DNA from: Apodemus sylvaticus
Taxonomy: Eukaryota > Chordata > Mammalia > Rodentia > Muridae
Reading direction: 5' to 3'
DNA length: 64,000 bases
NCBI RefSeq assembly: GCF_947179515.1
Contig: NC_067490.1
Location: 32,352,925-32,416,924 of the forward strand
The notes under the pieces are model-generated. The model did no database searches and was not told the origin of the DNA. It was given only the letters and a program-made list of their open reading frames with translations. Both the position numbers and the translations under genes were made by a program. Below, in pieces: positions 56,931 through 64,000 of this stretch; position 1 is the stretch's first letter; each line of letters starts with the position of its first letter.

Positions 56931-58487
56931 CATTCTGACTGGTGTAAGGTGAAATCTCAGGGTTGTTTTGAATTGCATTTCCCTAATGACTAATGAAGTT
57001 GAGCATTTTTTAAGATGCTTCTCCGCCATCCGAAGTTCTTCAGGTGAAAATTCTTTGTCTTACTCTGTACTCCATTTTTTAATAGGGTTATTTGGTTTTC
57101 TGGAGTCTAACTTCTTGAGTTCTTTATATATATTGGATATTAGCCCTCTATCTGATGTAAGGTTGGTGAAGATCTTTTCTCAATTTGTTGGTTGCCAATT
57201 TGCCCTTTTGATGGTGTCCTTTGCCTTGCAGAAACTTTGTAATTTTATGAGGTCCCATTTGTCAATTCTTGATCTTAGAGCATAAGTAATTGGTGTTCTG
57301 TTCAGGAACTTTCCCCCTGTACCAATGTCCTCAAGGGTCTTCCCCAGTTTCTTTTCTATTGGCTTCAGAGTGTCTGGCTTTATGTGGAGGTCCTTGATCC
57401 TTTTGGATTTGAGCTTAGTACAAGGAGACAAGGAGAAATCAATTCGCATTCTTGTGCATGCCGACCTCCACTTGAACCAGCACCATTTGTTGAAAAGGCT
57501 ATCTTTTTTCCATTGGATGTTTTCAGTCCCTTTGTTGAGGATCAAGTGGCCATAGGTATGTGGGTTCATTTCTGGATCTTCAATCCTGTTTCATTGATCT
57601 GCCTGCCTGTCACTGTACCAATACCATGCAGTTTTTAACACTATTGCTCTGTAGTATTGCTTGAGGTCAGGGATACTGACACCCTCAGAATTTCTTTTAT
57701 TGTTGAGAATAGTTTTAGCTATCCTGGGTTTTTTGTTATTCCAGATGAATTTGAGGATTGCTCTTTCTAACTCTGTGAAGAATTGAATTGGGATTTTGAT
57801 GGGTATTGTGTTGAATGTGTACATTGCTTTTGGCAAAATGGCCATTTTAACTATATTGATCCTGCCGATCCATGAGCATGGGAGGTTTTTCCATTTTTTG
57901 AGTTCTTCTTCCATTTCCTTCTTCAGAGTCTTGAAGTTCTTGTCATACAGATCTTTCACATGTTTGGTAAGAGTCACGCCAAGGTACTTCATATTGTTTG
58001 TGGCTATTGTGAAAGGGGTCATTTCCCTAATTTCTTTCTCAGCCGCTTATCCATTGAGTATAGGAAGGCTACTGATTTACTTGAGTTGATTTTATAACCT
58101 GCCACTTTGCTGAAGTTGTTTATCAGCTGTAGGAGTTCTCTAGTGGAGTTTTTTGGGTCACTTAGTTAGACCATCATATCATCTGCAAATAATGATAGTT
58201 TGACTTCTTCCTTCCCAATTTATATCCCTTTGACCTCCTTATGTTGTCTAATTGCCCGAGTTAGTACCTCAAGTACAATATTGAAAAGATAAGGAGAAAG
58301 GGGGCAGCCCTGTCTAGTCCCTGATTTTAGTAGGATTGCTTTAAGTTTCTCTCCATTTAGTTTGATGCTGGCTACCAGTTTGCTGTATATTGCTTTAACT
58401 ATGTTTAGGTATGGGCCTTGAATTCCTGTTCATTCCAAGACTTTAAGCATGAAAGGATGCTGAATTTTGTCAAATGCTTTTTCAGCA
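56931..58487 (-). mobile_element. L1 copy A, 5' part
   Basis: The sequence resumes at CATTCTGACTGGTGTAAGG, the next step of ORF2 after the point where copy A broke off at 56270. Its diagnostic bases (TTGAGCATTTTTTAAGATGC, TTCTTCAGGTGAAAATTC) match the 12.7-kb copy, whose 3' UTR is of the copy-A type. They differ from the 30.4-kb copy, whose 3' UTR is of the copy-B type. It is 5' truncated at 58487 within the RT domain. Confidence 0.88.
56931..58487 (-). pseudogene. L1 ORF2 RT and C-terminal region, broken
   Basis: Reverse-strand pieces: RT start codons near AEKAF (58481-58487), FADD at 58178-58189 followed two codons past M-M by an in-frame stop, then open pieces 58022-57591 and 57569-57180. 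A one-base change joins QADQ to a stop near 57590. The remaining C-terminus is split off by copy B and continues at 56270-55785. Dead. Confidence 0.88.
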
Positions 58488-59302
58488 TTTCAGAAAAGAA
58501 AGTCAATTTTTTATAAGTTTGTGGCCACCACTTAGTTGCCTAGTAGATGTATACAGAGGCAGAAACATGATCATCACCAGTTGTTTTGTGTCACTAGAAG
58601 AGGTAAGTAAACTCATAATTATGGAAAGAATGTATTTTTGATATGTCTGGGAGAAGAAGAAGAGAACTGGGGTATATGTGATCTGGAGTATATTGTATAC
58701 ATATATGAAATTTTCAATGAATACATTAAAATATTTAAAATGGGTTTTGATTCCTCACAAAAGTTGAATAAAACATAAATATGTGGGGCTGAGGATGTAG
58801 CTAAGGCTACCTATCATTGCAGGACCTTGAAAAACATAGTCTCATAGTTTATCACATAGAAATAATGTGTCCTGAGCACACAAGCAGCCAAGAACTAGAA
58901 ATATAAGTTATCCAGGTTTCATTATCTTTAGAGAGAAATGTGTTTTTCCTAAATGTTAAAGGAATTTATGGCATTGATTTCTCTGTAAAGGATGCCTGCA
59001 ATATCCTTAGAAGCAATTACACAAAGAATAAAAATTGGTTTTATGTGGTCATTTCTTCTATCAATTGCCAATAACATTTGTGAGTATACAATTTCTCTGT
59101 TTCTGTGGAAGCTTGCTCCTTTATGTTAAAGGGATACACATGGTCACTTACATGTCATGATACATAAGAGGGAGTTGAGGATTAGAGACATACAAAGATG
59201 AATTCTCACAGTGACCTTTGGGATACCTGTCCAACATCAGTGTCTAATTGCTTCTCTTGTTAGATATATAGCAAGTGCTTGCCAACTTTTGCTTTTACTG
59301 AA
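58488..59302. other. Weak ID/B4-like SINE and an unnamed repeat
   Basis: TGGGGCTGAGGATGTAGCTAA (58783-58803) resembles an ID/B4 head, but the rest is eroded. The stretch at 58905-59015 resembles 61045-61215 (see findings). No gene recognised. Confidence 0.35.
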
Positions 59303-59311
59303 TCACACACA

Positions 59312-59346
<35 letters not shown>
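59303..59346 (+). repeat. (CA)n microsatellite
   Basis: About 20 CA units with one AA interruption. It gives a Thr-His repeat in a spurious frame (59211-59453). Confidence 0.97.
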
Positions 59347-59348
<2 letters not shown>

Positions 59349-61675
59349 CCAGATGCATATGCCCATGGGCACACACATGTACACCCACACTTTGTGTTTT
59401 TAGAAATATGTACATTGCATAGTATTATTTATAGTTATAATAAAAAAGTGTGACGTTGGAATAGTTTTCTACATGAAAGTTTCTCCATAGTAATAAAGAA
59501 AGAAATTGAGACAGAGACTAGAGGTGTCAAATTGTTGAAGGCTATTACTGCAATGCTTAGCATTCTGCTTCCTAATCTCCTACAGAACTTTAGGAAGACT
59601 CTTATAAAACACAAGCTCCTTGGGGCTAAGATGAATTTTAAATGACATGCCTAAAATCCTAAATAAATGACTTCACATAACCTTCTATTAGGATTCTAAA
59701 GACTATCTTCATTTTCATATCTATCTTTTAATTCATACCAACAACAAGAGAGTATATGATCTAAAAGCACATTAATTATCATCAGAGGAAGAGATGTTGG
59801 CTTTAGTTATACAAAACATCCCAATTACAGCAGAAAATTTATCACAATGTTATTGTTAGCATTAATATTTATCTTTCTGATATATATTTATATAAGATAT
59901 GCATATAAATATTTCTGTATTCATATACATAAACTCCATGAAAATGTTATAGTAAATATAATGAAGTAGACTGGAAAGGTTAATGATTATTATTTTACTC
60001 AAAGAAATAAAATATTAATATAACAACCATGAGTTAAATATTACAAATTAATAAATAATGTGAAAATTAACACCAAACCATGAAATAAAATAAATGAACT
60101 AGAAATCTATAGCATACTCACAATCATGACTTTAGGACACTCAACAGAAGTGGATAAAACTGAATGAAGCAAGAATGGACCTCATGAGTCCTGATGACAG
60201 AAGAGTTTGCTCTTTAGAGAACACAGTAGGAAGGCAAGGATGGCTTCCTTGTGTTGAAACTCATATGTGGACCCCTGAATCCTGTGTAGTTAGTGGTGCC
60301 CAATCATCTAGGCATATACAAATATGCAAAAGAAAAAGTAAAGATTATTTCTTGCTAACTCACAGACTACAGTAAATATGTAGATCAAAAGGTGAATCCT
60401 ATCCATGTGATGATTCTGATACATAACTCCTTCCTGGCACCATCCCTCAGGATCTGGATTCTGCCCATGGACATCTAAGAAAGAGGAAGAACAATATTTA
60501 AGATGGTGGTACAAGTGGCATGCATCCTTTCTACACTGGATCACTGCAAATACACATGAGTGCAAAACAAGATGGGGATTCAGAGACCTATGTGATCAGG
60601 AAGGGCTTGATGTTGAAGTTTGGCCCTGGTTCTTCCTCCCAGCTCCATACACTCAGAAATGAGACTCAGATTCAACAAATATTTACAAATACCTTGGCCA
60701 TATAGCTAAGCTCTTCTATGACTATATATATAACTTAAAATATCCCATTTTTTCTAGCCTACATTCTGTCACATGGCTGGTTACCTGTGCTTGGTACTAT
60801 GTGGTAACTCTTCACATCTTCCTGGAAAGTTACCTTTCCTCCTTCTCTTCAAGAATTCTTTTTCCTTGTGATGTCCTACCTTCTCTTTCATGCCCAAGCC
60901 ATAGGTCATAGGCCATAGTCTTTTTAATTGACAGGTGATGTACCCATACAACACAGATGTTTTCTCTACAGGGCTGGAATGCAATTACTGTGTAGGGAAT
61001 TTAAATACAGGCTTATAATCAGAAATAATGATGAAGGAAAACACACAACTTATCCCGGTTTCATTCACTTTTAGAATAAGTACTTCATTTTGTTTTTCCT
61101 AAGTGCTGATTTGGGGCATTGGTTCCTCAGGAAAAGATGTTTGCCCTTCATGTTGATGATTATCAAGCATTCTTTACCATGGGAAAGTATAAGGAAGCAA
61201 TCACATGTACAGGACCAGGTAAAATGTGGCTTTTGCACAGACAGGCAGGTCCACTGTGACTGCTCGCTCATATCCACCCACCTTTGCATACATAGCTCTA
61301 TCCCAGTTTCCAGGCAAATTCAATCTATTATCCAAAGAAATTTATCACAGCCATTAACATAAAACCATCTTTCTAGGTCATTCGTGCAGCCATGGCTCTG
61401 GGCGATGCCTTTGCTTTATTTCCCTCTGAGTGATTATCTGCCTGGACAATATATCTTGAACAAACTCCATAAAGGTCTTGAACCTGGTTTTTGTTTTGCT
61501 GACTTCCTACCATTCCGGGAAATGTGTTCCTGGAATCTCATTGAGTCAGGCCTGTTCTCTAAGAGCCTACCTTTACAAAGCCATGCCTGCTTCTGTGATC
61601 TGTAACTGAGGCTTCTCAGCTTCAATCCCTCAGATTACAACTAGCACTGGCTTAGCTGTTTATTTTTTTAAATTT
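59347..61675. other. No gene recognised
   Basis: Frames up to 90 codons (61090-61362) overlap antisense frames and look like chance. The copy at 61045-61215 is part of an unnamed repeat pair. Confidence 0.4.
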
Positions 61676-61738
61676 TCTCTTTCTTTTGTTCTTTCATTCG
61701 TTCCTTCTTTGTTTCTCTCTCTCTTTCTTTCTTTCTTC

Positions 61739-61826
<88 letters not shown>

Positions 61827-62048
61827 TCTTCCTCCCTTCCCTCTTTATTTCTTTCTCTTCCTTTTTTCTTTCTTCCTTTCCTTTACTTTTCTTTCTGTCT
61901 TTCTTTCGTTTTTCTTTTTCCCTCTCTTTCTTTCATTTTTTCTCTCTCCCTCTCTTTCTTTCTCTTTCCTTCCTTCCTTCCTTCCTTCCTTCCTTCCTTC
62001 CTTCCTTCCTTCCTTCCTTCCTTCCTTCCTTCCTTCCTTCCTTCCTTC

Positions 62049-62127
<79 letters not shown>

Positions 62128-62128
62128 A
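61676..62128 (+). repeat. Long polypyrimidine array (CTTT)n-(CTTC)n-(CTTT)n
   Basis: A CTTT block (about 61735-61825), an impure C/T stretch, a CTTC block (about 61968-62048) and a second CTTT block (about 62049-62126). Nearly 450 bp are almost free of purines on the forward strand. Three long frames (two forward, one reverse Lys/Glu/Arg) come only from the array. Confidence 0.97.
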
Positions 62129-62309
62129 ATTCCTTGAGCATCCCCTCATTTTAACTCTTGGTTTGTCATCTTAAGATATTTATGACATGAGGAAATAGGT
62201 TGATTTCAGCTTAAATCCTGTCAAGAGTGACTGAGATTTCTCTGGTGGGAACATGCACTGTATCCTAATCTCCCCATAAAAACATCAGTCTTCCATTGAT
62301 GCCGATGTG

Positions 62310-62324
62310 ACCATTGAGGTTCTT
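62310..62324. other. Left target-site duplication
   Basis: ACCATTGAGGTTCTT, identical to 62758-62772. It precedes a poly(T) run. Confidence 0.9.
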
Positions 62325-62374
62325 TTTTTTTTTTTTTCAGAAACATAGTTAAAGTGAGACCATTTTCTTTATTT

Positions 62375-62622
62375 ATTGATATATTTTTTATGTACATTTC
62401 AAATGATTTCCCCTTTTCTGGGTCCCCACTCTCCGCAAGTCCCATAAGCCCTCTTCCCTCCCCCTGTTCCTCCATCTACCCCTTCCCGCTTCCCTGTTCT
62501 GGAATTCCCCTATACTCTTGCATTGAGTCTTTCCAGAACCAGGGGCCACTCCTCCATTCTTTTTGGACATCATTTAGTATGTGGATTATTTCTTGAGTAT
62601 TCAAAGTTTCTAGACTAATATC
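62375..62622 (-). mobile_element. L1 3' UTR part of the chimera
   Basis: ATGTACATTTCAAATGATTT, the reversed G-rich tract (GGGTCCCCACTCTCCGCAAG) and GAGTCTTTCCAGAACCAGGG end at TAGACTAATATC. It is the same subfamily as the L1 at 62.95 kb. Confidence 0.88.
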
Positions 62623-62757
62623 TCAGACACTCCAGAAGAGGGCATCAGACCCTATTACAGATGGTTGTGAGCCACCATGTGGTTGCTGGGACTTGAACCC
62701 AGGACCTCTGGAAGAGCAGCCAGTGCCCTTAACTGCTGAGCCATCTCACCAATCCCT
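62623..62757 (-). mobile_element. B2 SINE part of the chimera
   Basis: TCAGACACTCCAGAAGAGGG, ATGGTTGTGAGCCACCATGTG and GACTTGAACCCAGGACCTCTG are reversed B2, ending in the head GCTGAGCCATCTCACCAATC. B2 is a tRNA-derived Pol III SINE. Its AT-rich 3' end is absent. Confidence 0.92.
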
Positions 62758-62772
62758 ACCATTGAGGTTCTT
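62758..62772. other. Right target-site duplication
   Basis: ACCATTGAGGTTCTT, identical to 62310-62324. Confidence 0.9.
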
Positions 62773-62944
62773 AAAGTCAGCTTGCCTACCAGACCCATGT
62801 AGCTACTTAGTATTTCATTTTGTTTTCTCATTAGCTATTTTTCTGCTTCCAGATTAATAAACTTTGTTCAGTACTAGAAATATAGTCATAAGACATAGCA
62901 GCATAGTAATAAAAGCTAAAATTTGTAACATATTTTTTCTTTTT

Positions 62945-64000
62945 ATTTTAGTAGATATATTCTTTTTTTAAAATTCGGTATATTCTTTATTTACATTTCG
63001 AATGATTTCCCCTTTTCTGGCTCCCCACTCCCTGAAAGTCCCAGAAGCCCTCTTTCCTCCCCCTGTTCCCCCATCTACTCCTTCCCACTTCACTGTTCTA
63101 GTATTTCCCTATACTGCTGCACTGAGTCTTTCCAGAAGCAGGGGCCACTCCTCCGTTCTTCTTGGACATCATTTAATATGTGGATTATGTCTTGGGTAGT
63201 CAAAGTTTCTAGGCTAATATCCACTTATCAGTGAGTGCATACCATGGTTGATCTTTTGAGACTGGGTTACCTCACTTAGTATGATGATCTCCAGCTCCAT
63301 CCATTCATCTAAGAAATTCATGAATTCATTGTTTCTAATAGCTGAATAGTACTTCATTGTGTAAATATACCACATTTTTTGTATCCATTCCTCCGCTGAG
63401 GGACACCTGGGTTCCTTCCAGCTTCTAGCTACTACAAATAGGGCTGCTATGAACATAGTGGAGCATGTGTCCTTATTGCATGCTGAAGAATCCTCTGGGT
63501 ATATGCCCAGGAGTGGTATAGCAGGGTCCTCTGGAAGTGTCATGCCCAGTTTTTTGAGGAACTACCAGACTGATTTCCAAAGTGGTTGCACCATTTTGCA
63601 ATCCCACCAGTAGTGGAGGAGTGTTCCTCTTTTTCCACATCCTCACCAACACCTGCTGTCTCCTGAGTTTTTGACCTTAGCCATTCTGACTGGTGTGAGG
63701 TGAAATCTCAGGGTTGTTTTGATTTGCATATCCCTAATGATTAATGATGTTGAACATTTCTTAAGGTGCTTCTCAGGCCTCTGAAGTACTTCATGTGAAA
63801 ATCCTTTGTTCAGCTCTGTGCCCCATTTTTAAATGTGGTTATTTGGTTCTCATGGTTCTATCTTCTTGAGTTCTTTGTATATATTAGATATTAGCCCTCT
63901 GTCAGATTTAGGGTTGGTGAAGATCCTTTCCCAGTCTGTTGGTTGACGTTTTGTCCTTTTGACAGTGTCCTTTGCCTTACAGAAATTTCATAGTTTTATG
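62945..64000 (-). mobile_element. L1, reverse orientation, runs off the window
   Basis: A T-rich start, ACATTTCGAATGATTTCCCC, the reversed 3' UTR, the ORF2 stop at 63214, and C-terminal coding to the window end. The upstream part lies beyond 64000. Confidence 0.92.
63214..64000 (-). pseudogene. L1 ORF2 C-terminal region (partial)
   Basis: A 109-residue open end (63543-63214) contains LPEDPAIPLLGIYPEDS, WYIYTMKYYSAIRNNEF and the terminal SLISGY. Upstream of 63543 the frame is broken, while the DNA remains clearly ORF2 as far as the window edge. Confidence 0.88.

Larger units (their letters stand above)
62325..62757 (-). mobile_element. Probable B2-L1 chimeric retroinsertion
   Basis: Between perfect 15-bp duplications, the reverse strand reads: a B2 SINE head and body (62757 to about 62623), then an L1 3' UTR (62622 to about 62375), then about 35 bases of unassigned sequence, then poly(A) (62337-62325). 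The B2 head sits right at the duplication, as in a normal insertion, but the B2 3' end is replaced by L1. One event in which the L1 reverse transcriptase switched from L1 RNA to B2 RNA explains this. The alternative is an L1 inserted in a B2, with the B2 tail lost. Confidence 0.75.

Noticed and set aside
61686..62141. Two forward frames of 147 and 142 codons and a reverse Lys/Glu/Arg frame
   Set aside because: All three are produced by the CTTT/CTTC array, which is open in several frames because it lacks stop codons.
1..64000. A previously undescribed gene system
   Set aside because: I found no cluster of unknown genes, RNA genes or regular non-repeat structure. The unexplained stretches look like ordinary AT-rich intergenic DNA, and the unusual structures are products of L1 activity and microsatellites.

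Overview
The window looks like murine-rodent nuclear DNA, most likely rat (Rattus). The young LINE-1 (L1) copies end in the rat-type 3' UTR: a G-rich tract, then a conserved AAATCATTTGAAATG block, then an A-rich tail. Around them are B1-, B2-, B3- and B4-like SINEs, Lx-type old L1 3' UTRs and rodent RMER-type repeats. Another murine genus cannot be excluded by eye. The DNA is AT-rich. I recognise no host protein-coding exon, tRNA, rRNA or other structural RNA gene. Every long open frame with recognisable protein similarity belongs to L1, and the remaining frames are short chance or microsatellite frames.

Layout. From 1 to 12.6 kb the DNA is mostly unannotated, with an L1 3' end at the left edge, a polypyrimidine array, two TATC-type arrays and scattered old SINE and L1 pieces. 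At 12.6-15.2 kb there is an L1 3' cluster that includes one 5'-inverted copy. From 15.2 to 28.8 kb lies mostly unannotated DNA with degenerate B1-like SINEs, one probable endogenous retroviral LTR and TA/CA arrays. At 28.8-37.0 kb there is an L1 block: a small L1 nested in a SINE, a 4.7-kb nearly complete but decayed L1 on the minus strand, an old L1 3' UTR, and a younger inverted L1 with clean target-site duplications and a complex inversion junction. From 37 to 49.4 kb there are old Lx 3' ends, SINEs, an RMER-type repeat and a second inverted L1 with a perfect 15-bp target-site duplication. At 49.4-58.5 kb an L1 interrupts an RMER-type repeat, two Lx 3' UTRs follow, and one L1 is interrupted by another. 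From 58.5 to 64 kb there is a CA array, a 440-bp polypyrimidine tract, a probable B2-L1 chimeric retroinsertion with 15-bp duplications, and an L1 that runs off the right edge.

There is no set of cooperating host genes. The biology on show is L1 reverse transcription: target-primed insertion, twin-priming inversion, fold-back at junctions, nesting, and use of the L1 machinery by SINE RNA. The most notable points are the chimera at 62310-62772, the inversion with hairpin and duplicated filler at 35873-35950, the inversion at 42161-43130, and the palindromic scar at 55896-55943. Element boundaries are by eye and usually good to about 10-30 bp. Family names come from memory of the consensus sequences, not from a database search.
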